The notes under the pieces were generated by a model. The model saw only the letters and a list, made by a program, of their open reading frames with translations, did no database searches and was not told where the DNA came from. A stretch of 64,000 nucleotides of DNA. It comes from Methylotenera versatilis 7 (GTDB lineage Bacteria > Pseudomonadota > Gammaproteobacteria > Burkholderiales > Methylophilaceae). Each line of letters opens with the position of its first letter. Positions within the stretch are counted from its first letter, which is position 1. Location: the NCBI RefSeq assembly GCF_000799165.1, contig NZ_JUGF01000001.1:558001-622000 (forward strand), written 5' to 3'. This document shows, one piece after another, positions 1 to 10,000 of the stretch. The translations under genes were made by a program, and so were the position numbers.

Positions 1-75
1 GTTAAAGGCATCCAGCAGAAAACTTGGGTGCAGACTTCATTAGCTGCCGATATGAGAGAAATACTAAAAGTATGA
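1..75 (+). CDS. 3' end of upstream gene (possibly pabC)
   Basis: An open frame runs from the window edge to TGA at 73-75 and encodes about 24 C-terminal residues ending in MREILKV. The stop overlaps the ATG of the next gene (ATGA at 72-75), so the two are translationally coupled. In many proteobacteria the gene before mltG is pabC (aminodeoxychorismate lyase), but the visible tail carries no diagnostic motif. The identity is inferred from gene order only. Confidence 0.4.
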   Translation, partial: VKGIQQKTWVQTSLAADMREILKV

Positions 76-1076
76 TGCGTATTTTAAAGTTAAGCATAAT
101 GTTAAGTTTGATTGCCAGTATCTTACTGACTGTTTGGATGGTTAAATACGCCAAAACATCGCTCAAGCTTACGCCGCAGGCACAGGAAATTACAATCAAG
201 CCTAAAAGCGGTCTAAAAAGTATCGCCAACCAGTTGGTTGAACAAAAGGTTTTGCGTAGCGCGTGGCCATTTATTGTGCTGGGGAAAGTGTTAAGAAAAG
301 AGCCTTATTTGCAGGCCGGTGATTACACATTGAACAAAAACATCACACCATATCAACTATTGTTATCGCTGAATCATGGCAAGACAACGCAAGGTAGTAT
401 TACTTTTATCGAAGGTAAAACCTTTAAGGAAATGCGTGCAAAACTGGTACAGAATGATGCGATTAAAAACACCATCCAAAACTTGTCTGATGCGCAAGTG
501 ATGGCGATTGTAGGCAAAGGTGAGCGCCATGCAGAAGGGCTGTTTTTCCCTGATACTTTTTACTTTGATAGAGGCACGCCGGATACAGTGATATTGAAGC
601 GCGCTTATGACGGCATGCAAACCAAGTTAAGCAAAGCCTGGAATAACAAGGCACCCAATCTACCTTATGAAAATAGCTATGATGCACTTATCATGGCGTC
701 AATTATAGAAAAGGAAACAGGAAAAGCTTCTGAGCGCACAACAATTGCCGGTGTTTTCGTGAATCGTTTACGCATCGGTATGCGCTTGCAAACCGATCCT
801 ACGGTTATCTACGGCATGGGCGACCAATATGATGGCAATATTCGACGCAAAGACTTACTGAAAGATACGCCGCATAACACTTATACACGAAAAGGCTTGC
901 CGCCCACACCAATTGCGATGCCAGGATTAGCTTCTATTGAGGCGGCATTACATCCTGAAAAAACAAAAGCGCTGTACTTTGTCGGCAAAGGTGATGGTAG
1001 CCACGTGTTTTCGAGTTCGCTGGCAGAGCATAATCGTGCTGTTTATCAGTATCAAATTAAAGCAAATAAACAATAG
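72..1076 (+). CDS. mltG: Endolytic murein transglycosylase MltG (YceG)
   Basis: Inner-membrane lytic transglycosylase that cuts nascent peptidoglycan strands and probably ends glycan polymerisation. The ATG at 72 is chosen because it overlaps the upstream stop by 4 bases and gives 334 residues starting directly with a membrane anchor (about residues 5-25). The family hallmark ASIIEKETG lies at about residues 209-217, with Glu213 the expected catalytic residue. It is followed by the conserved RLRIGMRLQTDPTVIYG and GLPPTPIAMPG segments. A LysM-like region occupies the first third of the periplasmic part. It heads the mltG-tmk-holB-pilZ-tatD order common in proteobacteria. The length is normal and nothing is missing. 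Confidence 0.95.
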   Translation: MMRILKLSIMLSLIASILLTVWMVKYAKTSLKLTPQAQEITIKPKSGLKSIANQLVEQKVLRSAWPFIVLGKVLRKEPYLQAGDYTLNKNITPYQLLLSLNHGKTTQGSITFIEGKTFKEMRAKLVQNDAIKNTIQNLSDAQVMAIVGKGERHAEGLFFPDTFYFDRGTPDTVILKRAYDGMQTKLSKAWNNKAPNLPYENSYDALIMASIIEKETGKASERTTIAGVFVNRLRIGMRLQTDPTVIYGMGDQYDGNIRRKDLLKDTPHNTYTRKGLPPTPIAMPGLASIEAALHPEKTKALYFVGKGDGSHVFSSSLAEHNRAVYQYQIKANKQ

Positions 1077-1094
1077 ATGGAAATGAGTTAACTG

Positions 1095-1703
1095 TTGAAA
1101 AAAGGTAAATTTATTACATTGGAAGGCATGGATGGCGCGGGTAAAAGCACGCATATTCCTACTATCGTTGCACTACTTCAGGCACGCGGTTTAGAAACTG
1201 TTTCAACCAGAGAGCCTGGTGGAACGGCGCTTGGCGAGCAATTGCGTACTTTATTGTTGCATGAGCCTATGCACGCAGAAACTGAAACATTACTCATGTT
1301 TGCAGCAAGACGCGAACATATTGCCAATGTGATTGAACCTGCTTTAGCACGTGGTGCTTACGTGTTGTCAGATCGCTTCACCGATGCTACCTACGCTTAT
1401 CAATGCGGTGCAAAAGGGGTGGCGCCTGACAAAATTAAACAGTTGGAAATTTGGGTGCAGGGAGATTTACGCCCGGACGCGACTTTATTATTTGATGTGC
1501 CTGTTGAGATTAGCCTTAAAAGACTCGCAAATGCACGCGAGCCTGATAAATTTGAGCGCGAAGATGCACAATTTTTTGAGAAATTACGCCAAGCTTACTT
1601 ACAAAGAGCGGCAGAAAATCCTGAGCGCTTTCATATTATCAATGCAAATCAGTCGCTTGAAAATGTTAAAAAATTAGTTGAGAATATTATCTCAACTCTA
1701 TGA
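1095..1703 (+). CDS. tmk: Thymidylate kinase
   Basis: Phosphorylates dTMP to dTDP with ATP in the cytoplasm, an essential step of dTTP synthesis. The protein has 202 residues. The P-loop GMDGAGKST is at residues 11-19, the TREPGGT substrate-binding motif at about 38-44 and the [11 protein letters not shown] segment near residue 92. The start is TTG at 1095: no in-frame ATG lies before the P-loop, and the family normally begins about 8-10 residues ahead of it. It sits 18 bases after mltG and 6 bases before holB, so it is part of the same operon. Confidence 0.95.
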   Translation: MKKGKFITLEGMDGAGKSTHIPTIVALLQARGLETVSTREPGGTALGEQLRTLLLHEPMHAETETLLMFAARREHIANVIEPALARGAYVLSDRFTDATYAYQCGAKGVAPDKIKQLEIWVQGDLRPDATLLFDVPVEISLKRLANAREPDKFEREDAQFFEKLRQAYLQRAAENPERFHIINANQSLENVKKLVENIISTL

Positions 1704-1709
1704 TTATTA

Positions 1710-2696
1710 ATGATTATGTATAGCTGGCAATCACAACAATGGCAACACATTATGCAGCAGCGCAAAAATCTGCCGCATGCACTATTATTACGCGGTGGGG
1801 CTGGAGCCGGTAAACAGGATTTTGCGATTGAATTGTCGCGTAGTCTTTTGTGTCGGGCGCCAGTATATACTCATGCCTGTGGTGTTTGTGCAAGCTGCGG
1901 TTGGTTTAAAGAGATGCACCACCCAGATTTTCGCTTGATTAGCCCAGAAGATGCGGATACAAATGAGGATGCTCCAAAGAAAAAAACCACAAAAAAGAGT
2001 CAGATTTCAGTTGCGCAGATTCGTCAACTCATTGATTACTTAAGCTTATCTTCACATCAGGTTAACCATCATCGCGTAATACTAATCTCGCCCGCAGAAA
2101 CCTTAAATGTAGCTTCTGCCAATGCATTGCTGAAAATGTTAGAAGAGCCACCGGCTAATACCTTATTTTTATTGGTGAGTAATCAGCCGCAACGATTACT
2201 GGCAACGATTACGAGTCGTTGCCAGGCAATCGATATGCCGTTACCAAGTAAAGCTGAAGCTTTAAATTGGCTTAATGCGCAGGGCGTTAACAATGCTGAA
2301 GCTTTACTGGACTACGCTGGTGGTGCTCCATTGGCAGCGTTGCAGGCTTCGGAAGATGGTGATGCAATAGTCGCTTTAATCAATCAACTAAGCTTGGGTG
2401 CACAATTGCAGCCTTTTACCTGCGCATCTGCATTTCTAGCGCTTGGAATGGAGCGTGCAATTGATACTTTGCAGAAATGGATTTTTGATTTGATGTCATA
2501 TAAATTAACTCAAAAATCCAGATACCATGCACAGCACATTAAGGCTTTGCAAGCCCTGTGCAAAAGCGTAAACTTGAAAGCGTTAATCAGTTTTCAGCAA
2601 AAATTATATGATGCTAAAAAAATGGCTAACCACCCTTTAAGCAATGAAATGCAATTAGAAAATATACTTTTGCACTACACTAGAATCTTTAACTAA
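1710..2696 (+). CDS. holB: DNA polymerase III delta' subunit
   Basis: Clamp-loader subunit that, with gamma/tau and delta, opens the beta clamp at primed sites. The protein has 328 residues. The N-terminal AAA+ fold has a degenerate P-loop region (RGGAGAGKQ near residue 28), a zinc module with the cysteine series CACGVCASC near residue 50, a lysine-rich insertion just after it, and the LLKMLEEPP and LLVSNQPQRLLATITSRCQ (sensor 1) segments typical of delta'. A helical clamp-loader C-terminus follows. The first ATG (1710) is used; a second in-frame ATG two codons later (1716) is equally possible. It follows tmk by 6 bases. Confidence 0.93.
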   Translation: MIMYSWQSQQWQHIMQQRKNLPHALLLRGGAGAGKQDFAIELSRSLLCRAPVYTHACGVCASCGWFKEMHHPDFRLISPEDADTNEDAPKKKTTKKSQISVAQIRQLIDYLSLSSHQVNHHRVILISPAETLNVASANALLKMLEEPPANTLFLLVSNQPQRLLATITSRCQAIDMPLPSKAEALNWLNAQGVNNAEALLDYAGGAPLAALQASEDGDAIVALINQLSLGAQLQPFTCASAFLALGMERAIDTLQKWIFDLMSYKLTQKSRYHAQHIKALQALCKSVNLKALISFQQKLYDAKKMANHPLSNEMQLENILLHYTRIFN

Positions 2697-2751
2697 AACC
2701 TTTATTGATATTAAAACTAGTGTTAAAAACAGGCTAATCACTTTAAATCAT

Positions 2752-3147
2752 ATGACTACGCAAGACACCCCCACGCAAGCCGATGTAAATCCAATCACCG
2801 ACCAATCCGTTAATAAGCCAGGCGTATTGTCATTGGCAATTAAAGAAAAATCGGCGCTGTATGCTGCTTATATGCCTTATATAAAAGGTGGTGGCTTATT
2901 TATTCCCACCAATAAAAATTTTAAAATTGGCGAAGAAGTGTTCATGTTGTTAAGTTTGGTCGATGATCCCGTCAAATTAAAAGTGGTTGGCAAGGTCGTT
3001 TGGACAACGCCGACCAGTTCAGCAAATCGCCCGCAAGGCATTGGTGTGCAGTTTAGCGATAAAGATGGTGGCTCGGAAGTTAGGAATAAAATTGAAGCCA
3101 TATTGGGCGGCAGTTTAAAATCCAACCGTGCTACACATACCATGTAA
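2752..3147 (+). CDS. pilZ: PilZ-domain protein of the type IV pilus type
   Basis: A 131-residue single-domain PilZ protein. The core GGLFIPTNKNFKIGEEVFML and the later GKVVWTTP and GIGVQFS segments match the type IV pilus PilZ family found between holB and tatD in Pseudomonas and relatives. The arginine-rich c-di-GMP binding motif (RxxxR) is not visible, as in canonical pilus PilZ, so nucleotide binding is doubtful. It probably acts with the pilus assembly ATPase. No pilus gene is adjacent, but a type II/pilus-like machine lies at 40-50 kb in this window. Confidence 0.88.
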   Translation: MTTQDTPTQADVNPITDQSVNKPGVLSLAIKEKSALYAAYMPYIKGGGLFIPTNKNFKIGEEVFMLLSLVDDPVKLKVVGKVVWTTPTSSANRPQGIGVQFSDKDGGSEVRNKIEAILGGSLKSNRATHTM

Positions 3148-3208
3148 TTTGGCAATGTAAGTTTCGCAACACTTTGGCTTTATACCACCCATTTAGTAGG
3201 TTACTTTT

Positions 3209-3985
3209 ATGTTAGTCGATTCGCATTGCCATCTGAACTTCCCTGAGTTGGTCGAAAATATTGATACGATTAGACAGTCAATGACCGAAGCGCAGGTTGG
3301 GCATGCGTTATGCGTTTCTGTCACCCTGGATAAATTCCCTCAAGTATTAAGTCTGGCAACACAGTTTGATAACTTTTACGCCTCTGTTGGCGTACACCCA
3401 GACTATGAGGATATTCAAGAACCTACCGTAGAAGAGTTAGTTAACCTCGCTAAACATCCCAAAATTATCGCAATAGGTGAAACGGGGTTGGATTATTTTA
3501 GATTAACTGGCGATTTAGAGTGGCAACGTGATCGCTTTCGCACCCATATTAAAGCGGCTATTTTAGCCAATAAACCCTTAATTATTCATACCAGAAGTGC
3601 GGCTGAAGATACTTTACGCATTATGCAGGAAGAGGGCGCAAGCCGAGTTGGTGGCGTGATGCATTGCTTTACGGAGAACTTAGAGGTGGCGTTGGCGGCG
3701 ATTGAAATGGGATTTTATATTTCATTTTCAGGAATTGTGACTTTTAAAAACGCCACACAAATAAAAGCTGTTGCGCAAGCCGTCCCGCTAAATCGCATAT
3801 TGGTAGAAACAGATTCACCTTATTTGGCACCGATTCCTTTTCGTGGGAAAACGAATCAACCCGCTTATGTGAAATATGTTGCGCAAGAAATCGCCAATTT
3901 GCGTGGCATTAGTTTGGATACTGTGATGAGTGCGACAACAGAAAACTTCTTTACCTTATTTAAACAAGCAAAGCAGTTTAATTAA
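3209..3985 (+). CDS. TatD-family metal-dependent hydrolase (YcfH-like)
   Basis: A 258-residue TIM-barrel amidohydrolase of the TatD DNase family. Metal ligands are visible in order: DSHCHLNF at residues 4-11, GETGLDY near 91 (Glu), IIHTR near 129 (His), MHCF near 151 (His) and VETDSPYLAP near 202 (Asp). Family members act as nucleases or D-aminoacyl hydrolases; the physiological substrate of the copy beside holB is not established. It follows pilZ by 61 bases and precedes the metallo-hydrolase gene by 2 bases. Confidence 0.9.
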   Translation: MLVDSHCHLNFPELVENIDTIRQSMTEAQVGHALCVSVTLDKFPQVLSLATQFDNFYASVGVHPDYEDIQEPTVEELVNLAKHPKIIAIGETGLDYFRLTGDLEWQRDRFRTHIKAAILANKPLIIHTRSAAEDTLRIMQEEGASRVGGVMHCFTENLEVALAAIEMGFYISFSGIVTFKNATQIKAVAQAVPLNRILVETDSPYLAPIPFRGKTNQPAYVKYVAQEIANLRGISLDTVMSATTENFFTLFKQAKQFN

Positions 3986-3987
3986 AC

Positions 3988-4752
3988 ATGCAGATTACTT
4001 TATTAGGCGTAGGATCTAGCGCCGGAACCCCTGTGGTTGGCTGCAACTGTGCTACTTGTCAGTCCAGCAACTCTCGAAATAAGCGCTCACGCTGCTCCAG
4101 TTTAATTACGCTACCAACAGGCGAGAATATTTTAATTGATACAGGACCTGATTTACGCAATCAGGCCTTGCGTGAAAATATTAAGCGTGTAGACGCCGTT
4201 TTATACACGCACACGCATGCAGATCATTTGCATGGCATTGACGATTTGCGCGCCTTTTGTCAGATTCAACGCAGTCAAATACCGCTATTCGCCAATCAGG
4301 ATGCGGTGACGCATATCCAAAATAAATTTGGCTATACATTGCGTGAGCCATGTGATTTTTGGGATTTGCCCGTATTACGCGCAGAAGTGATTCACCAGCC
4401 TTTTCAATTGTTCAATATACCCATCACCCCCATACCTGTGATGCATGGAAAAATTCATATTTTTGGATATAGAATAGGCAATCTTGCCTATTTAACCGAT
4501 GTCTCAGAGATTCCAGAGTCTTCTTTTGATTTGCTGCAGGGTTTAGATATTTTATTGCTGGATTGTCTGCGCGAAACATCGCATCCCACACACATCAATA
4601 TGGAACAAAGTTTAAGTTACATCAGTCGTATAAAAGCCAAACAAAGCTATATGATTCATATGACGCATGATTTAGAATACGAAACCTTATCAGCCAAATT
4701 ACCAGCGCATGTATTTGCAGGCTACGATGGTTTAAAATTAACATTTAGTTAA
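3988..4752 (+). CDS. MBL-fold metallo-hydrolase, PhnP-like
   Basis: A 254-residue metallo-beta-lactamase-fold hydrolase. The active-site motif THTHADHLHGIDD (HxHxDH) is near residues 73-85, with later metal ligands at MHGK (near 152), YLTDVSE and IHMTHD. The N-terminal GCNCATC segment with further cysteines resembles the zinc site of PhnP, a cyclic ribosyl phosphate phosphodiesterase. No phn genes are nearby, so the substrate is open; PhnP-like or LipB-associated functions are both possible. The start is 2 bases after the tatD stop, so the two are probably co-translated. Confidence 0.85.
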   Translation: MQITLLGVGSSAGTPVVGCNCATCQSSNSRNKRSRCSSLITLPTGENILIDTGPDLRNQALRENIKRVDAVLYTHTHADHLHGIDDLRAFCQIQRSQIPLFANQDAVTHIQNKFGYTLREPCDFWDLPVLRAEVIHQPFQLFNIPITPIPVMHGKIHIFGYRIGNLAYLTDVSEIPESSFDLLQGLDILLLDCLRETSHPTHINMEQSLSYISRIKAKQSYMIHMTHDLEYETLSAKLPAHVFAGYDGLKLTFS

Positions 4753-4844
4753 TGTGCGTCAACAATTGCCTATGTTGTGGCGTTAATCACATGCGGCTTA
4801 CAACTATAAATAGAAAATAAAATTTAGAATCAAGGGATTAAAGA

Positions 4845-5222
4845 ATGATACAAAATAAATTCAAATCAGCCATCGTATTAATCGCAGGCATATTAACGAT
4901 TGGCCTTGCAGGTGTGATTCATGCGGCTGGTAAAACATATACAGAAGATGAGTTTTTAAATAACTTTAGCGGTAAATCAAAAAAAGTCATTGTCGATAAA
5001 TTGGGGGCGCCAGCCAAAAAAGAGCTTTCAGTTAAGCCAACCAATGCCAGTACAATCATCGGTAGAAATGTAGATGGTGAAAAAGGTCAGAAACCCGTTA
5101 AAGTGGAAATGTGGTACTACCACAATATCGTTACTTACGACAAAAAACGCACCTACAAAGAAACTGAAATTACTTTTGTAAATGATCGCGCCATGAATAT
5201 TGCATTCTTCAATAATCGGTAA
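4845..5222 (+). CDS. Small secreted protein, BamE/SmpA-like fold
   Basis: 125 residues with a clear Sec signal peptide (charged start, hydrophobic stretch to about residue 25, cleavage near IHAAG). No lipobox cysteine is present, so it is probably soluble periplasmic. The mature part has a helix ending in VIVDKLGAP and then strands VEMWYYHNIV and ITFVNDRAMNIAFF. This resembles the small BamE/OmlA alpha-beta fold. A strong terminator follows directly at 5242. The function is unknown; a periplasmic partner or inhibitor role would be a guess. Confidence 0.7.
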   Translation: MIQNKFKSAIVLIAGILTIGLAGVIHAAGKTYTEDEFLNNFSGKSKKVIVDKLGAPAKKELSVKPTNASTIIGRNVDGEKGQKPVKVEMWYYHNIVTYDKKRTYKETEITFVNDRAMNIAFFNNR

Positions 5223-5241
5223 TTTACCTGTTTAACTGAAT

Positions 5242-5271
5242 AAAAAAAGCTGCAGATATTGCAGCTTTTTT
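5242..5271. terminator. Rho-independent terminator, probably bidirectional
   Basis: A run of A, then GCTGCA (5249-5254), loop GATAT, TGCAGC (5260-5265) and a run of T. With A- and T-tracts on the two sides it can serve both the + strand gene ending at 5222 and the - strand marR gene ending at 5305. Confidence 0.9.
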
Positions 5272-5304
5272 GCATTGTATTTCTAGCTGACGTTTTTAAG
5301 TTTC

Positions 5305-5763
5305 CTAATCTTCAGAACTCTTCGTTGCCTTAAGATTAAATGCGTGTACATTCAAGCTCATAGACTTTAATAGACTGGTTAAAAGCGCAACTTCATCTTC
5401 GCTAAAGTTGGTGGTGGCAATACTTTCGTACTCTTCCAGCACATTAAAAAAACTCTGCTCAATACCTCTGGCTTTTTGCGTTAAAAATATTCTATTGCAG
5501 CGAGAATCTCGTTCATCGGCTTGCTTTTTCACATAACCTATCAGCTCCAGTTTTTTTAATGCTTTGGCTGTTGTGCCTTTATCAAAGCTAAGAATCTTAG
5601 TCAGCTCTTCTTGCGTAAGCCCATCTTGTGAAAATAATTGCGCCATAAAAATCACTTGGCCATGATGAATGCCAAGCGCCTCTAAATTGCGTTCCATATA
5701 CATGCTGTTATAGCGATACAGCAATGAAATGTCGCGCCCTAAATGTTTATAAATGTCTGACAT
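5305..5763 (-). CDS. MarR-family transcriptional regulator
   Basis: A 152-residue winged-helix regulator. The conserved core is GLTQEELTKILSFDKGTTAKALKKL (recognition helix, about residues 50-74), followed by the wing segment KKQADERDSRCNRIFLT. ATG 5763 is preferred over an upstream GTG because it gives the compact family N-terminus. It is transcribed divergently from the RND efflux operon. The intergenic region carries two perfect inverted repeats (5783-5826 and 5828-5863), so it probably represses itself and the pump genes and is released by a ligand. The ligand cannot be deduced. Confidence 0.92.
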   Translation of the reverse strand: MSDIYKHLGRDISLLYRYNSMYMERNLEALGIHHGQVIFMAQLFSQDGLTQEELTKILSFDKGTTAKALKKLELIGYVKKQADERDSRCNRIFLTQKARGIEQSFFNVLEEYESIATTNFSEDEVALLTSLLKSMSLNVHAFNLKATKSSED

Positions 5764-5782
5764 AATTTTCACTTAATAATTA

Positions 5783-5826
5783 CCTTTACATTACAGGATT
5801 AATTGCGTAAACCTGTAATGTAAAGG
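5783..5826. promoter_or_regulatory. Inverted repeat 1 in marR-RND divergent region (putative operator)
   Basis: CCTTTACATTACAGG (5783-5797) and its exact reverse complement CCTGTAATGTAAAGG (5812-5826) are separated by 14 bases. The first arm begins 20 bases upstream of the marR ATG. The site is probably bound by the MarR protein. Confidence 0.75.
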
Positions 5827-5827
5827 C

Positions 5828-5863
5828 ATGTAAATATAGTTGCAATTGCAACTATATTTACAT
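5828..5863. promoter_or_regulatory. 36-bp perfect palindrome in marR-RND divergent region (putative operator)
   Basis: The half-site ATGTAAATATAGTTGCAA (5828-5845) is followed without a spacer by its exact reverse complement (5846-5863). The inner TTGCAATTGCAA core is of the size MarR dimers bind. Its centre is 41 bp from the centre of the neighbouring inverted repeat, about four helical turns, so dimers on both sites would lie on the same DNA face. Confidence 0.8.
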
Positions 5864-5914
5864 ATGGTTATGAAATATTCAACATTTAAATAAATTGTTA
5901 TGCACTGGAATAGT

Positions 5915-7096
5915 ATGAAAAATTTACTCCTACTCACTCTTATGATTGTGGTTTCGGCTTGTTCCAGCAAGGCACCACCAGCTAAACCTGCCGAAATTGA
6001 AGTAGGGTATGTCACTTTAACGGAAAAACCAGTTCCATCGACAGTGAGATTAAGCGGCCGTGTTACTTCTACGATTACCTCTGAAATACGCCCGCAAGTA
6101 ACAGGTATATTATCTAAACGATTGTTTGTCGAAGGGTCACACGTAAAAGCTGGGGATGTTTTATACCAAATTGAACCCGCCATTTATCAAGCAGCGCTTG
6201 ATCAGGCAAATGCTACCTTGCTAAATGCTGAAGCGGCTGTTTCTGCCGCAAAGCTTAAATCAGAAAGATACAATGAGCTACTTGAGATACAAGGTATTTC
6301 AAAGCAGGATGCTGACGATGCGAAAGTAAGCTACCAACAAGCTTTGGCTACAGTGGCTCAGAATAAAGCAGTTGTATCCAGCGCCAAAATCAATCTTGGC
6401 TTTACTGAAATCAGAGCGCCTATTAGTGGCATTATTGGTAAGTCATCCGTCACGCCAGGCGCATTGCTGACAGCGAATCAGACAGATGCATTAGCGGTCA
6501 TTCGTGTTCTGGATCCGGTATTTGTGGATTTGATTCAGTCAAGTGATGAGCTTTTTCAGCTAAAAAAAGCATTGTCGACCAATGGAGTGGCCGCAGGAAG
6601 TAAATCTGTGAATCTTATTCTGCCCGATGGAAGTACGTACGACAAACCTGGCGTACTTAAATTTGCAGAAGTCTCTGTTGATGAATCAACCAATATGGTC
6701 ACTTTAAGAGCCGAATTTCCTAATGCTGCAAAAGTGCTATTACCAGGCATGTTCGTACGTGCTGAAATAGACCAGCTAATCAACAAAAATACCGTGCTAG
6801 CGCCCCAGCAAGGCGTGACTAGAAATCCAAATGGAGAGGCTACTGCACTGGTTTTAACTGCTGAAAATAAAGTAGAGCAGCGATTAATTAAAGCCGAAAA
6901 GATATTAAGAAATCAATGGATTGTCAGTAGCGGCTTAAGTGCTGGCGATAGAATCATTGTTGAAGGTTTAAACAAAATTAAAGTAGGGGACAAGGTAAAA
7001 CCAATAGAAATAGTTTCATCAAATGCCGCACAAGAGTCTTCAGGAGAAATAAATCCAACTTCGCCATCTGAAGCAACATCTAAAAAGGCAAACTAA
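5915..7096 (+). CDS. RND efflux periplasmic adaptor lipoprotein (AcrA/MexA type)
   Basis: Membrane-fusion protein that links the inner-membrane pump to the outer-membrane channel. ATG 5915 is preferred over 5900 because GGA lies just upstream of it and it starts directly with the signal peptide. The lipobox VVSAC predicts a lipidated Cys. Domains in order: barrel-sandwich hybrid first half (EIRPQVTGILSKRLFVEGSHVKAGDVLYQI), coiled-coil hairpin with KQDADDAKVSYQQA, second lipoyl half (INLGFTEIRAPISGIIGKSSV), beta-barrel and membrane-proximal domain. About 393 residues, normal. It starts the operon with the pump gene (2 bases apart). Confidence 0.93.
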   Translation: MKNLLLLTLMIVVSACSSKAPPAKPAEIEVGYVTLTEKPVPSTVRLSGRVTSTITSEIRPQVTGILSKRLFVEGSHVKAGDVLYQIEPAIYQAALDQANATLLNAEAAVSAAKLKSERYNELLEIQGISKQDADDAKVSYQQALATVAQNKAVVSSAKINLGFTEIRAPISGIIGKSSVTPGALLTANQTDALAVIRVLDPVFVDLIQSSDELFQLKKALSTNGVAAGSKSVNLILPDGSTYDKPGVLKFAEVSVDESTNMVTLRAEFPNAAKVLLPGMFVRAEIDQLINKNTVLAPQQGVTRNPNGEATALVLTAENKVEQRLIKAEKILRNQWIVSSGLSAGDRIIVEGLNKIKVGDKVKPIEIVSSNAAQESSGEINPTSPSEATSKKAN

Positions 7097-7098
7097 TC

Positions 7099-10000
7099 AT
7101 GCTGGCTCATTTCTTTGTAAATCGTCCTATTTTTGCATGGGTAATCGCCATCGTCATTATGTTGTCAGGTGTGATGTCTATTACTGTATTACCAGTTTCT
7201 CAATACCCGGACGTTGCACCGCCAACGGTACGAATTAACGCTACTTACACTGGCGCATCTGCTGAAACGGTAGAAAACAGCGTAACCCAGATTATTGAGC
7301 AACAGTTAACAGGTATTGACGGACTTTTATACTTTTCATCTTCAAGTAGTTCTGCCGGAAGTGCTTCAATCACGGTCACTTTTGCTCAAGGGACTAATCC
7401 TGACACAGCTCAAATGCAAGTGCAGAATAAAGTGCAACAAGCGCTTACGCGGCTACCCGCAACCGTGCAGGCGCAGGGCATTACGGTCGTTAAATCGCAA
7501 ACGGACTTTTTATTAATTGCCGCCATTTATGATGAGTCGGATAAAGCTAGCGCAACCGATATAGCCGACTACCTTGTAAGCAATATGCAAGATCCTATCG
7601 CCCGCGTTGCCGGGGTTGGGGGTGTTCAAGTGTTTGGCTCTCGCTATGCGATGCGAATCTGGCTTGATCCCGAAAAGCTTAATTCTTATCAATTAATGCC
7701 TTCCGATATTCAGTCGGCAATTGAGGCGCAAAATAATCAAGTATCAGCCGGCAAAATTGGAGGAATGCCTTCAACTGCGGAACAGCAATTAAATGCAACT
7801 GTAACTTCCCAATCTAAACTTCAAACTGTTCAACAATTTCGTGATGTGATTGTTAAATTCAACTCGAATGGTGCGGCAGTTAGATTAGGCGATGTTGCCA
7901 GAGTGGAATTGGGAAGTGAATCTTATGACAACGTAACGCGCATGAATGGTCACCCTGCATCAGGTCTTGCTGTGCAGTTGGCGCCAGGCGCCAATGCGAT
8001 GTCTACGTCTGCAGGCGTAAAGTCAGTGATCGATGACTTGAAACGTGGAATGCCAGATGGCTACAACATTGCCTATCCAAAAGACAGCACTGCGTTCGTT
8101 AAAATATCCATTATTGAAGTTGTCAAAACATTAATCGAAGCGATTGTGTTAGTCGTTATCGTCATGTTTATATTTTTGCAAAGCTGGCGAGCGACTTTGA
8201 TTCCAGCAATTGCGGTTCCTGTTGTTCTGTTAGGTACATTCACTGTTTTATCTATCATCGGATATTCAATTAATACCCTAACGCTATTTGGAATGGTTTT
8301 ATCCATTGGCTTATTGGTTGATGACGCGATTGTCGTGGTAGAAAACGTTGAGCGACTGATGCATGAAAAAGGTTTGTCGCCAAAAGAAGCGACCATTGAA
8401 TCCATGCGAGAAATTACAGGTGCATTAATTGGCATAGCAACCGTTTTATCTGTTGTATTCCTGCCGATGGCATTTTTCTCTGGCTCAACAGGGGTTATTT
8501 ATAGGCAGTTTTCAATCACCATCGTAGTGTCAATGGTCTTGTCTGTGATTGTTGCGCTTACGCTGACTCCGGCACTTTGCGCTACATTTCTAAAAAAACC
8601 AGATGTTTCTAAATCAAGCAAAGGGTTTGGAAGATGGTTCAATGCTAAATTTGATCAGTTAACATCTGGCTACCAGTCAAAAGTCGCGACCATATTGAAA
8701 CAGCCTATTCGCTGGATGCTAGGATATGCAGTCATAGTAGGTATTTTAGGACTTTTACTTGTGAACCTGCCTTCCAGTTTCTTGCCAGCGGAAGATCAAG
8801 GAGAGGCTATGGTGCAATACACGCTTCCTGTGGGCGCATCAGTTTCTCGCACAATGGCGGTTGCAAAAGAAGTTGAAGAGTATTTCCTCAATGATGAAAA
8901 GGATAACGTAAAAGGTATTTTCACCGTTTCTGGGTTTAACTTTAGCGGCAGTGGTCAAAATGCAGGTATGGCTTTCGTTGCCTTTAAGGATTGGGATGAA
9001 AGAAAAGGTACCGAAAACAATGCCGAAGGTATTATCGGCAGAGCGAATCAAGCGCTGACAAAGGTTAGAGATGCGCAGGTGTTTATGCTTAACCCACCAC
9101 CTGTAAGAGGGCTGGGACAGTCCAGCGGATTCGAGTTGCAGCTTCAAGCAAAAGCCGACATGTCCAGGTCAGAGTTAAAATCCATGCGTGATGAGCTTAT
9201 TTCTAAGGCTTCTAACAATGCGCTAATAACAAGCGTCCGATCTGGTGCTTTAGAAGATACGCCCCAGTTGCGTGTTGATGTGGATCAAAACAAAGCATTT
9301 TCACTGGGTTTATCGATGACTGACATTAACAATACACTCAGCGCCGCCTGGGCAGGTATTTATGTTAATGATTTTATTGATCGTTCACGCGTGAAAAAGG
9401 TTTATATACAAGCGGATGCGCCATTCCGTTCTAAGCCAGAAGATATTAACCAATGGTTTGTACGTGGCACAGATGGCGCAATGACACCGTTTTCTGCATT
9501 TGCTAACACAAACTGGAGTTTTGGCCCGGAAATCTTGAGTCGCTACAATGGGCTTGCATCCTATCAACTTCAAGGGTCTCCAGCCACTGGGATTAGCTCT
9601 GGAAGTGCCATGGATGAAATGGAACAATTAGTGAAGGCATTACCACAAAGCACAAATTTTGCATGGAGTGGCCTTTCTTATCAGGAGAGGCTGGCTTCTG
9701 GTCAGACATTGCAGCTGTATTCAATATCTATTCTGGTTATTTTCTTATGTTTAGCGGCTTTGTACGAAAGCTGGACTGTTCCATTCGCAGTCATCATGAT
9801 TATTCCACTAGGTATTTTTGGGGCAATTTTAGCCGCCACCCTGCGCGGGCTGGAGAACGACGTTTATTTTCAAGTGGCATTGGTGACCACTATGGGATTA
9901 TCGGCAAAAAATGCAATTTTAATTGTGGAGTTTGCAGAAACAGCTTACTTAAAAGGCAGCAGCTTGTTTGAGGCTGCGGTTGAAGCGGCTAAATTGCGTT

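Noticed and set aside
24-71. Upstream extension of mltG to the ATG at 24
   Set aside because: It would overlap the preceding gene by 52 bases and put 16 polar residues before the membrane anchor; the ATGA overlap at 72 is the usual arrangement.
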